Origin: Cordilura impudica
Lineage: Eukaryota; Arthropoda; Insecta; Diptera; Scathophagidae
Direction of reading: 5' to 3'
DNA: 64,000 nt
Assembly (NCBI GenBank): GCA_963682025.1
Contig: OY821517.1
Span: 104,968,472 to 105,032,471 of the forward strand
Part shown: piece by piece, positions 20,251 to 35,200 of the stretch
Layout: every line of letters starts with the position of its first letter
Numbering within the stretch: the first letter of the stretch is position 1
Translations under genes and position numbers: made by a program
The notes under the pieces: generated by a model
The model's input: only the letters and a program-made list of their open reading frames with translations
The model's database searches: none
What the model was told of the DNA's origin: nothing

Positions 20251-23200
20251 TAAGCCCCTCCTCGAACCATTTGGTCCAATTTTGCCATTTAATTTTCTCA
20301 TATAGTAGTATAAAAAAATTTCATATGTTTTTTTTAAAACGATATTTCTTAAAAACGTTACTAACGATTTTCATATTTTTGCTCTTTTTCTAAACTAGTA
20401 GTCCTAATCTATAAACTGTCATATAAGGCTAAGCCCCTCCTTGAACCGTTTCGTCCAATTTTGCCATTTCATTTTCTCATATAGTAGTATAAAAAAATTT
20501 CATATGTTTTTTTTAAAACGATATTTCTTAAAAACGTTACTAACGATTTTCATATTTTTGCTCTTTTTCTAAACTAGTAGTCCTAATCTATAAACTGTCA
20601 TATAGGGCTAAGCCCCTCCTCGAACCATTTGGTCCAATTTTGCCATTTAATTTTCTCATATAGTAGTATAAAAAAATTTCATATGTTTTTTTTAAAACGA
20701 TATTTCTTAAAAACGTTACTAACGATTTTCATATTTTTGCTCTTTTTCTAAACTAGTAGTCCTAATCTATAAACTGTCATATAAGGCTAAGCCCCTCCTC
20801 GAACCGTTTCGTCCAATTTTGCCATTTCATTTTCTCATTTAGTAGTATAAAAAAATTTCATATGTTTTTTTTAAAACGATATTTCTTAAAAACGTTACTA
20901 ACGATTTTCATATTTTTGCTCTTTTTGTAAACTAGTAGTCCTAATCTATAAACTGTCATATAGGGCTAAGCCCCTCCTCGAACCATTTGGTCCAATTTTG
21001 CCATTTAATTTTCTCATATAGTAGTATAAAAAAATTTCATATGTTTTTTTTAAAACGATATTTCTTAAAAACGTTACTAACGATTTTCATATTTTTGCTC
21101 TTTTTCTAAACTAGTAGTCCTAATCTATAAACTGTCATATAGGGCTAAGCCCCTCCTCGAACCATTTGGTCCAATTTTGCCATTTAATTTTCTCATATAG
21201 TAGTATAAAAAAATTTCATATGTTTTTTTTAAAACGATATTTCTTAAAAACGTTACTAACGATTTTCATATTTTTGCTCTTTTTCTAAACTAGTAGTCCT
21301 AATCTATAAACTGTCATATAGGGCTAAGCCCCTCCTCGAACCATTTGGTCCAATTTTGCCATTTAATTTTCTCATATAGTAGTATAAAAAAATTTCATAT
21401 GTTTTTTTTAAAACGATATTTCTTAAAAACGTTACTAACGATTTTCATATTTTTGCTCTTTTTCTAAACTAGTAGTCCTAATCTATAAACTGTCATATAA
21501 GGCTAAGCCCCTCCTCGAACCGTTTCGTCCAATTTTGCCATTTCATTTTCTCATTTAGTAGTATAAAAAAATTTCATATGTTTTTTTTAAAACGATATTT
21601 CTTAAAAACGTTACTAACGATTTTCATATTTTTGCTCTTTTTCTAAACTAGTAGTCCTAATCTATAAACTGTCATATAAGGCTAAGCCCCTCCTCGAACC
21701 GTTTCGTCCAATTTTGCCATTTCATTTTCTCATATAGTAGTATAAAAAAATTTCATATGTTTTTTTTAAAACGATATTTCTTAAAAACGTTACTAACGAT
21801 TTTCATATTTTTGCTCTTTTTCTAAACTAGTAGTCCTAATCTATAAACTGTCATATAGGGCTAAGCCCCTCCTCGAACCATTTGGTCCAATTTTGCCATT
21901 TAATTTTCTCATATAGTAGTATAAAAAAATTTCATATGTTTTTTTTAAAACGATATTTCTTAAAAACGTTACTAACGATTTTCATATTTTTGCTCTTTTT
22001 GTAAACTAGTAGTCCTAATCTATAAACTGTCATATAGGGCTAAGCCCCTCCTCGAACCATTTGGTCCAATTTTGCCATTTAATTTTCTCATATAGTAGTA
22101 TAAAAAAATTTCATATGTTTTTTTTAAAACGATATTTCTTAAAAACGTTACTAACGATTTTCATATTTTTGCTCTTTTTCTAAACTAGTAGTCCTAATCT
22201 ATAAACTGTCATATAAGGCTAAGCCCCTCCTTGAACCGTTTCGTCCAATTTTGCCATTTCATTTTCTCATATAGTAGTATAAAAAAATTTCATATGTTTT
22301 TTTTAAAACGATATTTCTTAAAAACGTTACTAACGATTTTCATATTTTTGCTCTTTTTCTAAACTAGTAGTCCTAATCTATAAACTGTCATATAGGGCTA
22401 AGCCCCTCCTCGAACCATTTGGTCCAATTTTGCCATTTAATTTTCTCATATAGTAGTATAAAAAAATTTCATATGTTTTTTTTAAAACGATATTTCTTAA
22501 AAACGTTACTAACGATTTTCATATTTTTGCTCTTTTTCTAAACTAGTAGTCCTAATCTATAAACTGTCATATAAGGCTAAGCCCCTCCTCGAACCGTTTC
22601 GTCCAATTTTGCCATTTCATTTTCTCATATAGTAGTATAAAAAAATTTCATATGTTTTTTTTAAAACGATATTTCTTAAAAACGTTACTAACGATTTTCA
22701 TATGTTTGCTCTTTTTCTAAACTAGTAGTCCTAATCTATAAACTGTCATATAAGGCTAAGCCCCTCCTCGAACCGTTTCGTCCAATTTTGCCATTTCATT
22801 TTCTCATTTAGTAGTATAAAAAAATTTCATATGTTTTTTTTAAAACGATATTTCTTAAAAACGTTACTAACGATTTTCATATTTTTGCTCTTTTTGTAAA
22901 CTAGTAGTCCTAATCTATAAACTGTCATATAGGGCTAAGCCCCTCCTCGAACCATTTGGTCCAATTTTGCCATTTAATTTTCTCATATAGTAGTATAAAA
23001 AAATTTCATATGTTTTTTTTAAAACGATATTTCTTAAAAACGTTACTAACGATTTTCATATTTTTGCTCTTTTTCTAAACTAGTAGTCCTAATCTATAAA
23101 CTGTCATATAGGGCTAAGCCCCTCCTCGAACCATTTGGTCCAATTTTGCCATTTAATTTTCTCATATAGTAGTATAAAAAAATTTCATATGTTTTTTTTA

Positions 23201-26200
23201 AAACGATATTTCTTAAAAACGTTACTAACGATTTTCATATTTTTGCTCTTTTTCTAAACTAGTAGTCCTAATCTATAAACTGTCATATAGGGCTAAGCCC
23301 CTCCTCGAACCATTTGGTCCAATTTTGCCATTTAATTTTCTCATATAGTAGTATAAAAAAATTTCATATGTTTTTTTTAAAACGATATTTCTTAAAAACG
23401 TTACTAACGATTTTCATATTTTTGCTCTTTTTCTAAACTAGTAGTCCTAATCTATAAACTGTCATATAAGGCTAAGCCCCTCCTCGAACCGTTTCGTCCA
23501 ATTTTGCCATTTCATTTTCTCATTTAGTAGTATAAAAAAATTTCATATGTTTTTTTTAAAACGATATTTCTTAAAAACGTTACTAACGATTTTCATATTT
23601 TTGCTCTTTTTCTAAACTAGTAGTCCTAATCTATAAACTGTCATATAAGGCTAAGCCCCTCCTCGAACCGTTTCGTCCAATTTTGCCATTTCATTTTCTC
23701 ATATAGTAGTATAAAAAAATTTCATATGTTTTTTTTAAAACGATATTTCTTAAAAACGTTACTAACGATTTTCATATTTTTGCTCTTTTTCTAAACTAGT
23801 AGTCCTAATCTATAAACTGTCATATAGGGCTAAGCCCCTCCTCGAACCATTTGGTCCAATTTTGCCATTTAATTTTCTCATATAGTAGTATAAAAAAATT
23901 TCATATGTTTTTTTTAAAACGATATTTCTTAAAAACGTTACTAACGATTTTCATATTTTTGCTCTTTTTCTAAACTAGTAGTCCTAATCTATAAACTGTC
24001 ATATAGGGCTAAGCTCCTCCTCGAACCATTTGGTCCAATTTTGCCATTTAATTTTCTCATATAGTAGTATAAAAAAATTTCATATGTTTTTTTTAAAACG
24101 ATATTTCTTAAAAACGTTACTAACGATTTTCATATTTTTGCTCTTTTTCTAAACTAGTAGTCCTAATCTATAAACTGTCATATAAGGCTAAGCCCCTCCT
24201 CGAACCGTTTCGTCCAATTTTGCCATTTCATTTTCTCATATAGTAGTATAAAAAAATTTCATATGTTTTTTTTAAAACGATATTTCTTAAAAACGTTACT
24301 AACGATTTTCATATTTTTACTCTTTTTCTAAACTAGTAGTCCTAATCTATAAACTGTCATATAGGGCTAAGCCCCTCCTCGAACCATTTGGTCCAATTTT
24401 GCCATTTAATTTTCTCATATAGTAGTATAAAAAAATTTCATATGTTTTTTTTAAAACGATATTTCTTAAAAACGTTACTAACGATTTTCATATTTTTGCT
24501 CTTTTTGTAAACTAGTAGTCCTAATCTACAAACTCTCATATAGGGCTAAGCCCCTCCTCGAACCATTTGGTCCAATTTTGCCATTTAATTTTCTCATATA
24601 GTAGTATAAAAAAATTTCATATGTTTTTTTTAAAACGATATTTCTTAAAAACGTTACTAACGATTTTCATATTTTTGCTCTTTTTCTAAACTAGTAGTCC
24701 TAATCTATAAACTGTCATATAAGGCTAAGCCCCTCCTCGAACCGTTTCGTCCAATTTTGCCATTTCATTTTCTCATTTAGTAGTATAAAAAAATTTCATA
24801 TGTTTTTTTTAAAACGATATTTCTTAAAAACGTTACTAACGATTTTCATATTTTTGCTCTTTTTGTAAACTAGTAGTCCTAATCTATAAACTGTCATATA
24901 AGGCTAAGCCCCTCCTCGAACCATTTGGTCCAATTTTGCCATTTAATTTTCTCATATAGTAGTATAAAAAAATTTCATATGTTTTTTTTAAAACGATATT
25001 TCTTAAAAACGTTACTAACGATTTTCATATTTTTGCTCTTTTTCTAAACTAGTAGTCCTAATCTATAAACTGTCATATAAGGCTAAGCCCCTCCTCGAAC
25101 CGTTTCGTCCAATTTTGCCATTTCATTTTCTCATATAGTAGTATAAAAAAATTTCATATGTTTTTTTTAAAACGATATTTCTTAAAAACGTTACTAACGA
25201 TTTTCATATTTTTGCTCTTTTTCTAAACTAGTAGTCCTAATCTATAAACTGTCATATAGGGCTAAGCCCCTCCTCGAACCATTTGGTCCAATTTTGCCAT
25301 TTAATTTTCTCATATAGTAGTATAAAAAAATTTCATATGTTTTTTTTAAAACGACATTTCTTAAAAACGTTACTAACGATTTTCATATTTTTGCTCTTTT
25401 TCTAAACTAGTAGTCCTAATCTATAAACTGTCATATAGGGCTAAGCCCCTCCTCGAACCATTTGGTCCAATTTTGCCATTTAATTTTCTCATATAGTAGT
25501 ATAAAAAAATTTCATATGTTTTTTTTAAAACGATATTTCTTAAAAACGATACTAACGATTTTCATATTTTTGCTCTTTTTCTAAACTAGTAGTCCTAATC
25601 TATAAACTGTCATATAAGGCTAAGCCCCTCCTCGAACCGTTTCGTCCAATTTTGCCATTTCATTTTCTCATATAGTAGTATAAAAAAATTTCATATGTTT
25701 TTTTTAAAACGATATTTCTTAAAAACGTTACTAACGATTTTCATATTTTTGCTCTTTTTCTAAACTAGTAGTCCTAATCTATAAACTGTCATATAAGGCT
25801 AAGCCCCTCCTCGAACCGTTTCGTCCAATTTTGCCATTTCATTTTCTCATATAGTAGTATAAAAAAATTTCATATGTTTTTTTTAAAACGATATTTCTTA
25901 AAAACGTTACTAACGATTTTCATATTTTTGCTCTTTTTCTAAACTAGTAGTCCTCATCTATAAACTGTCATATAGGGCTAAGCCCCTCCTCGAACCATTT
26001 GGTCCAATTTTGCCATTTAATTTTCTCATATAGTAGTATAAAAAAATTTCATATGTTTTTTTTAAAACGATATTTCTTAAAAACGTTACTAACGATTTTC
26101 ATATTTTTGCTCTTTTTCTAAACTAGTAGTCCTAATCTATAAACTGTCATATAAGGCTAAGCCCCTCCTCGAACCGTTTCGTCCAATTTTGCCATTTCAT

Positions 26201-29200
26201 TTTCTCATATAGTAGTATAAAAAAATTTCATATGTTTTTTTTAAAACGATATTTCTTAAAAACGTTACTAACGATTTTCATATTTTTGCTCTTTTTCTAA
26301 ACTAGTAGTCCTAATCTATAAACTGTCATATAGGGATAAGCTCCTCCTCGAACCATTTGGTCCAATTTTGCCATTTAATTTTCTCATATAGTAGTATAAA
26401 AAAATTTCATATGTTTTTTTTAAAACGATATTTCTTAAAAACGTTACTAACGATTTTCATATTTTTGCTCTTTTTCTAAACTAGTAGTCCTAATCTATAA
26501 ACTGTCATATAAGGCTAAGCCCCTCCTCGAACCGTTTCGTCCAATTTTGCCATTTCATTTTCTCATATAGTAGTATAAAAAAATTTCATATGTTTTTTTT
26601 AAAACGATATTTCTTAAAAACGTTACTAACGATTTTCATATTTTTGCTCTTTTTCTAAACTAGTAGTCCTAATCTATAAACTGTCATATAGGGCTAAGCC
26701 CCTCCTCGAACCATTTGGTCCAATTTTGCCATTTAATTTTCTCATATAGTAGTATAAAAAAATTTCATATGTTTTTTTTAAAACGATATTTCTTAAAAAC
26801 GTTACTAACGATTTTCATATTTTTGCTCTTTTTCTAAACTAGTAGTCCTAATCTATAAACTGTCATATAAGGCTAAGCCCCTCCTCGAACCGTTTCGTCC
26901 AATTTTGCCATTTCATTTTCTCATATAGTAGTATAAAAAAATTTCATATGTTTTTTTTAAAACGATATTTCTTAAAAACGTTACTAACGATTTTCATATG
27001 TTTGCTCTTTTTCTAAACTAGTAGTCCTAATCTATAAACTGTCATATAAGGCTAAGCCCCTCCTCGAACCGTTTCGTCCAATTTTGCCATTTCATTTTCT
27101 CATTTAGTAGTATAAAAAAATTTCATATGTTTTTTTTAAAACGATATTTCTTAAAAACGTTACTAACGATTTTCATATTTTTGCTCTTTTTGTAAACTAG
27201 TAGTCCTAATCTATAAACTGTCATATAGGGCTAAGCCCCTCCTCGAACCATTTGGTCCAATTTTGCCATTTAATTTTCTCATATAGTAGTATAAAAAAAT
27301 TTCATATGTTTTTTTTAAAACGATATTTCTTAAAAACGTTACTAACGATTTTCATATTTTTGCTCTTTTTCTAAACTAGTAGTCCTAATCTATAAACTGT
27401 CATATAGGGCTAAGCCCCTCCTCGAACCATTTGGTCCAATTTTGCCATTTAATTTTCTCATATAGTAGTATAAAAAAATTTCATATGTTTTTTTTAAAAC
27501 GATATTTCTTAAAAACGTTACTAACGATTTTCATATTTTTGCTCTTTTTCTAAACTAGTAGTCCTAATCTATAAACTGTCATATAAGGCTAAGCCCCTCC
27601 TCGAACCGTTTCGTCCAATTTTGCCATTTCATTTTCTCATTTAGTAGTATAAAAAAATTTCATATGTTTTTTTTAAAACGATATTTCTTAAAAACGTTAC
27701 TAACGATTTTCATATTTTTGCTCTTTTTCTAAACTAGTAGTCCTAATCTATAAACTGTCATATAAGGCTAAGCCCCTCCTCGAACCGTTTCGTCCAATTT
27801 TGCCATTTCATTTTCTCATATAGTAGTATAAAAAAATTTCATATGTTTTTTTTAAAACGATATTTCTTAAAAACGTTACTAACGATTTTCATATTTTTGC
27901 TCTTTTTCTAAACTAGTAGTCCTAATCTATAAACTGTCATATAGGGCTAAGCCCCTCCTCGAACCATTTGGTCCAATTTTGCCATTTAATTTTCTCATAT
28001 AGTAGTATAAAAAAATTTCATATGTTTTTTTTAAAACGATATTTCTTAAAAACGTTACTAACGATTTTCATATTTTTGCTCTTTTTCTAAACTAGTAGTC
28101 CTAATCTATAAACTGTCATATAGGGCTAAGCTCCTCCTCGAACCATTTGGTCCAATTTTGCCATTTAATTTTCTCATATAGTAGTATAAAAAAATTTCAT
28201 ATGTTTTTTTTAAAACGATATTTCTTAAAAACGTTACTAACGATTTTCATATTTTTGCTCTTTTTCTAAACTAGTAGTCCTAATCTATAAACTGTCATAT
28301 AAGGCTAAGCCCCTCCTCGAACCGTTTCGTCCAATTTTGCCATTTCATTTTCTCATTTAGTAGTATAAAAAAATTTCATATGTTTTTTTTAAAACGATAT
28401 TTCTTAAAAACGTTACTAACGATTTTCATATTTTTGCTCTTTTTCTAAACTAGTAGTCCTAATCTATAAACTGTCATATAAGGCTAAGCCCCTCCTCGAA
28501 CCGTTTCGTCCAATTTTGCCATTTCATTTTCTCATATAGTAGTATAAAAAAATTTCATATGTTTTTTTTAAAACGATATTTCTTAAAAACGTTACTAACG
28601 ATTTTCATATTTTTGCTCTTTTTCTAAACTAGTAGTCCTAATCTATAAACTGTCATATAAGGCTAAGCCCCTCCTCGAACCGTTTCGTCCAATTTTGCCA
28701 TTTCATTTTCTCATATAGTAGTATAAAAAAATTTCATATGTTTTTTTTAAAACGATATTTCTTAAAAACGTTACTAACGATTTTCATATTTTTACTCTTT
28801 TTCTAAACTAGTAGTCCTAATCTATAAACTGTCATATAGGGCTAAGCCCCTCCTCGAACCATTTGGTCCAATTTTGCCATTTAATTTTCTCATATAGTAG
28901 TATAAAAAAATTTCATATGTTTTTTTTAAAACGATATTTCTTAAAAACGTTACTAACGATTTTCATATTTTTGCTCTTTTTGTAAACTAGTAGTCGTAAT
29001 CTACAAACTCTCATATAGGGCTAAGCCCCTCCTCGAACCATTTGGTCCAATTTTGCCATTTAATTTTCTCATATAGTAGTATAAAAAAATTTCATATGTT
29101 TTTTTTAAAACGATATTTCTTAAAAACGTTACTAACGATTTTCATATTTTTGCTCTTTTTCTAAACTAGTAGTCCTAATCTATAAACTGTCATATAAGGC

Positions 29201-32200
29201 TAAGCCCCTCCTCGAACCGTTTCGTCCAATTTTGCCATTTCATTTTCTCATTTAGTAGTATAAAAAAATTTCATATGTTTTTTTTAAAACGATATTTCTT
29301 AAAAACGTTACTAACGATTTTCATATTTTTGCTCTTTTTGTAAACTAGTAGTCCTAATCTATAAACTGTCATATAAGGCTAAGCCCCTCCTCGAACCATT
29401 TGGTCCAATTTTGCCATTTAATTTTCTCATATAGTAGTATAAAAAAATTTCATATGTTTTTTTTAAAACGATATTTCTTAAAAACGTTACTAACGATTTT
29501 CATATTTTTGCTCTTTTTCTAAACTAGTAGTCCTAATCTATAAACTGTCATATAAGGCTAAGCCCCTCCTCGAACCGTTTCGTCCAATTTTGCCATTTCA
29601 TTTTCTCATATAGTAGTATAAAAAAATTTCATATGTTTTTTTTAAAACGATATTTCTTAAAAACGTTACTAACGATTTTCATATTTTTGCTCTTTTTCTA
29701 AACTAGTAGTCCTAATCTATAAACTGTCATATAGGGCTAAGCCCCTCCTCGAACCATTTGGTCCAATTTTGCCATTTAATTTTCTCATATAGTAGTATAA
29801 AAAAATTTCATATGTTTTTTTTAAAACGATATTTCTTAAAAACGTTACTAACGATTTTCATATTTTTGCTCTTTTTCTAAACTAGTAGTCCTAATCTATA
29901 AACTGTCATATAGGGCTAAGCCCCTCCTCGAACCATTTGGTCCAATTTTGCCATTTAATTTTCTCATATAGTAGTATAAAAAAATTTCATATGTTTTTTT
30001 TAAAACGATATTTCTTAAAAACGTTACTAACGATTTTCATATTTTTGCTCTTTTTCTAAACTAGTAGTCCTAATCTATAAACTGTCATATAAGGCTAAGC
30101 CCCTCCTCGAACCGTTTCGTCCAATTTTGCCATTTCATTTTCTCATATAGTAGTATAAAAAAATTTCATATGTTTTTTTTAAAACGATATTTCTTAAAAA
30201 CGTTACTAACGATTTTCATATTTTTGCTCTTTTTCTAAACTAGTAGTCCTAATCTATAAACTGTCATATAGGGCTAAGCCCCTCCTCGAACCATTTGGTC
30301 CAATTTTGCCATTTAATTTTCTCATATAGTAGTATAAAAAAATTTCATATGTTTTTTTTAAAACGATATTTCTTAAAAACGTTACTAACGATTTTCATAT
30401 TTTTGCTCTTTTTCTAAACTAGTAGTCCTAATCTATAAACTGTCATATAGGGCTAAGCTCCTCCTCGAACCATTTGGTCCAATTTTGCCATTTAATTTTC
30501 TCATATAGTAGTATAAAAAAATTTCATATGTTTTTTTTAAAACGATATTTCTTAAAAACGTTACTAACGATTTTCATATTTTTGCTCTTTTTCTAAACTA
30601 GTAGTCCTAATCTATAAACTGTCATATAAGGCTAAGCCCCTCCTCGAACCGTTTCGTCCAATTTTGCCATTTCATTTTCTCATATAGTAGTATAAAAAAA
30701 TTTCATATGTTTTTTTTAAAACGATATTTCTTAAAAACGTTACTAACGATTTTCATATTTTTACTCTTTTTCTAAACTAGTAGTCCTAATCTATAAACTG
30801 TCATATAGGGCTAAGCCCCTCCTCGAACCATTTGGTCCAATTTTGCCATTTAATTTTCTCATATAGTAGTATAAAAAAATTTCATATGTTTTTTTTAAAA
30901 CGATATTTCTTAAAAACGTTACTAACGATTTTCATATTTTTGCTCTTTTTGTAAACTAGTAGTCCTAATCTACAAACTCTCATATAGGGCTAAGCCCCTC
31001 CTCGAACCATTTGGTCCAATTTTGCCATTTAATTTTCTCATATAGTAGTATAAAAAAATTTCATATGTTTTTTTTAAAACGATATTTCTTAAAAACGTTA
31101 CTAACGATTTTCATATTTTTGCTCTTTTTCTAAACTAGTAGTCCTAATCTATAAACTGTCATATAAGGCTAAGCCCCTCCTCGAACCGTTTCGTCCAATT
31201 TTGCCATTTCATTTTCTCATTTAGTAGTATAAAAAAATTTCATATGTTTTTTTTAAAACGATATTTCTTAAAAACGTTACTAACGATTTTCATATTTTTG
31301 CTCTTTTTGTAAACTAGTAGTCCTAATCTATAAACTGTCATATAAGGCTAAGCCCCTCCTCGAACCATTTGGTCCAATTTTGCCATTTAATTTTCTCATA
31401 TAGTAGTATAAAAAAATTTCATATGTTTTTTTTAAAACGATATTTCTTAAAAACGTTACTAACGATTTTCATATTTTTGCTCTTTTTCTAAACTAGTAGT
31501 CCTAATCTATAAACTGTCATATAAGGCTAAGCCCCTCCTCGAACCGTTTCGTCCAATTTTGCCATTTCATTTTCTCATATAGTAGTATAAAAAAATTTCA
31601 TATGTTTTTTTTAAAACGATATTTCTTAAAAACGTTACTAACGATTTTCATATTTTTGCTCTTTTTCTAAACTAGTAGTCCTAATCTATAAACTGTCATA
31701 TAGGGCTAAGCCCCTCCTCGAACCATTTGGTCCAATTTTGCCATTTAATTTTCTCATATAGTAGTATAAAAAAATTTCATATGTTTTTTTTAAAACGACA
31801 TTTCTTAAAAACGTTACTAACGATTTTCATATTTTTGCTCTTTTTCTAAACTAGTAGTCCTAATCTATAAACTGTCATATAGGGCTAAGCCCCTCCTCGA
31901 ACCATTTGGTCCAATTTTGCCATTTAATTTTCTCATATAGTAGTATAAAAAAATTTCATATGTTTTTTTTAAAACGATATTTCTTAAAAACGATACTAAC
32001 GATTTTCATATTTTTGCTCTTTTTCTAAACTAGTAGTCCTAATCTATAAACTGTCATATAAGGCTAAGCCCCTCCTCGAACCGTTTCGTCCAATTTTGCC
32101 ATTTCATTTTCTCATATAGTAGTATAAAAAAATTTCATATGTTTTTTTTAAAACGATATTTCTTAAAAACGTTACTAACGATTTTCATATTTTTGCTCTT

Positions 32201-35200
32201 TTTCTAAACTAGTAGTCCTAATCTATAAACTGTCATATAAGGCTAAGCCCCTCCTCGAACCGTTTCGTCCAATTTTGCCATTTCATTTTCTCATATAGTA
32301 GTATAAAAAAATTTCATATGTTTTTTTTAAAACGATATTTCTTAAAAACGTTACTAACGATTTTCATATTTTTGCTCTTTTTCTAAACTAGTAGTCCTCA
32401 TCTATAAACTGTCATATAGGGCTAAGCCCCTCCTCGAACCATTTGGTCCAATTTTGCCATTTAATTTTCTCATATAGTAGTATAAAAAAATTTCATATGT
32501 TTTTTTTAAAACGATATTTCTTAAAAACGTTACTAACGATTTTCATATTTTTGCTCTTTTTCTAAACTAGTAGTCCTAATCTATAAACTGTCATATAAGG
32601 CTAAGCCCCTCCTCGAACCGTTTCGTCCAATTTTGCCATTTCATTTTCTCATATAGTAGTATAAAAAAATTTCATATGTTTTTTTTAAAACGATATTTCT
32701 TAAAAACGTTACTAACGATTTTCATATTTTTGCTCTTTTTCTAAACTAGTAGTCCTAATCTATAAACTGTCATATAGGGATAAGCTCCTCCTCGAACCAT
32801 TTGGTCCAATTTTGCCATTTAATTTTCTCATATAGTAGTATAAAAAAATTTCATATGTTTTTTTTAAAACGATATTTCTTAAAAACGTTACTAACGATTT
32901 TCATATTTTTGCTCTTTTTCTAAACTAGTAGTCCTAATCTATAAACTGTCATATAAGGCTAAGCCCCTCCTCGAACCGTTTCGTCCAATTTTGCCATTTC
33001 ATTTTCTCATATAGTAGTATAAAAAAATTTCATATGTTTTTTTTAAAACGATATTTCTTAAAAACGTTACTAACGATTTTCATATTTTTGCTCTTTTTCT
33101 AAACTAGTAGTCCTAATCTATAAACTGTCATATAGGGCTAAGCCCCTCCTCGAACCATTTGGTCCAATTTTGCCATTTAATTTTCTCATATAGTAGTATA
33201 AAAAAATTTCATATGTTTTTTTTAAAACGATATTTCTTAAAAACGTTACTAACGATTTTCATATTTTTGCTCTTTTTCTAAACTAGTAGTCCTAATCTAT
33301 AAACTGTCATATAAGGCTAAGCCCCTCCTCGAACCGTTTCGTCCAATTTTGCCATTTCATTTTCTCATATAGTAGTATAAAAAAATTTCATATGTTTTTT
33401 TTAAAACGATATTTCTTAAAAACGTTACTAACGATTTTCATATGTTTGCTCTTTTTCTAAACTAGTAGTCCTAATCTATAAACTGTCATATAAGGCTAAG
33501 CCCCTCCTCGAACCGTTTCGTCCAATTTTGCCATTTCATTTTCTCATTTAGTAGTATAAAAAAATTTCATATGTTTTTTTTAAAACGATATTTCTTAAAA
33601 ACGTTACTAACGATTTTCATATTTTTGCTCTTTTTGTAAACTAGTAGTCCTAATCTATAAACTGTCATATAGGGCTAAGCCCCTCCTCGAACCATTTGGT
33701 CCAATTTTGCCATTTAATTTTCTCATATAGTAGTATAAAAAAATTTCATATGTTTTTTTTAAAACGATATTTCTTAAAAACGTTACTAACGATTTTCATA
33801 TTTTTGCTCTTTTTCTAAACTAGTAGTCCTAATCTATAAACTGTCATATAGGGCTAAGCCCCTCCTCGAACCATTTGGTCCAATTTTGCCATTTAATTTT
33901 CTCATATAGTAGTATAAAAAAATTTCATATGTTTTTTTTAAAACGATATTTCTTAAAAACGTTACTAACGATTTTCATATTTTTGCTCTTTTTCTAAACT
34001 AGTAGTCCTAATCTATAAACTGTCATATAAGGCTAAGCCCCTCCTCGAACCGTTTCGTCCAATTTTGCCATTTCATTTTCTCATTTAGTAGTATAAAAAA
34101 ATTTCATATGTTTTTTTTAAAACGATATTTCTTAAAAACGTTACTAACGATTTTCATATTTTTGCTCTTTTTCTAAACTAGTAGTCCTAATCTATAAACT
34201 GTCATATAAGGCTAAGCCCCTCCTCGAACCGTTTCGTCCAATTTTGCCATTTCATTTTCTCATATAGTAGTATAAAAAAATTTCATATGTTTTTTTTAAA
34301 ACGATATTTCTTAAAAACGTTACTAACGATTTTCATATTTTTGCTCTTTTTCTAAACTAGTAGTCCTAATCTATAAACTGTCATATAGGGCTAAGCCCCT
34401 CCTCGAACCATTTGGTCCAATTTTGCCATTTAATTTTCTCATATAGTAGTATAAAAAAATTTCATATGTTTTTTTTAAAACGATATTTCTTAAAAACGTT
34501 ACTAACGATTTTCATATTTTTGCTCTTTTTCTAAACTAGTAGTCCTAATCTATAAACTGTCATATAGGGCTAAGCTCCTCCTCGAACCATTTGGTCCAAT
34601 TTTGCCATTTAATTTTCTCATATAGTAGTATAAAAAAATTTCATATGTTTTTTTTAAAACGATATTTCTTAAAAACGTTACTAACGATTTTCATATTTTT
34701 GCTCTTTTTCTAAACTAGTAGTCCTAATCTATAAACTGTCATATAAGGCTAAGCCCCTCCTCGAACCGTTTCGTCCAATTTTGCCATTTCATTTTCTCAT
34801 TTAGTAGTATAAAAAAATTTCATATGTTTTTTTTAAAACGATATTTCTTAAAAACGTTACTAACGATTTTCATATTTTTGCTCTTTTTCTAAACTAGTAG
34901 TCCTAATCTATAAACTGTCATATAAGGCTAAGCCCCTCCTCGAACCGTTTCGTCCAATTTTGCCATTTCATTTTCTCATATAGTAGTATAAAAAAATTTC
35001 ATATGTTTTTTTTAAAACGATATTTCTTAAAAACGTTACTAACGATTTTCATATTTTTGCTCTTTTTCTAAACTAGTAGTCCTAATCTATAAACTGTCAT
35101 ATAAGGCTAAGCCCCTCCTCGAACCGTTTCGTCCAATTTTGCCATTTCATTTTCTCATATAGTAGTATAAAAAAATTTCATATGTTTTTTTTAAAACGAT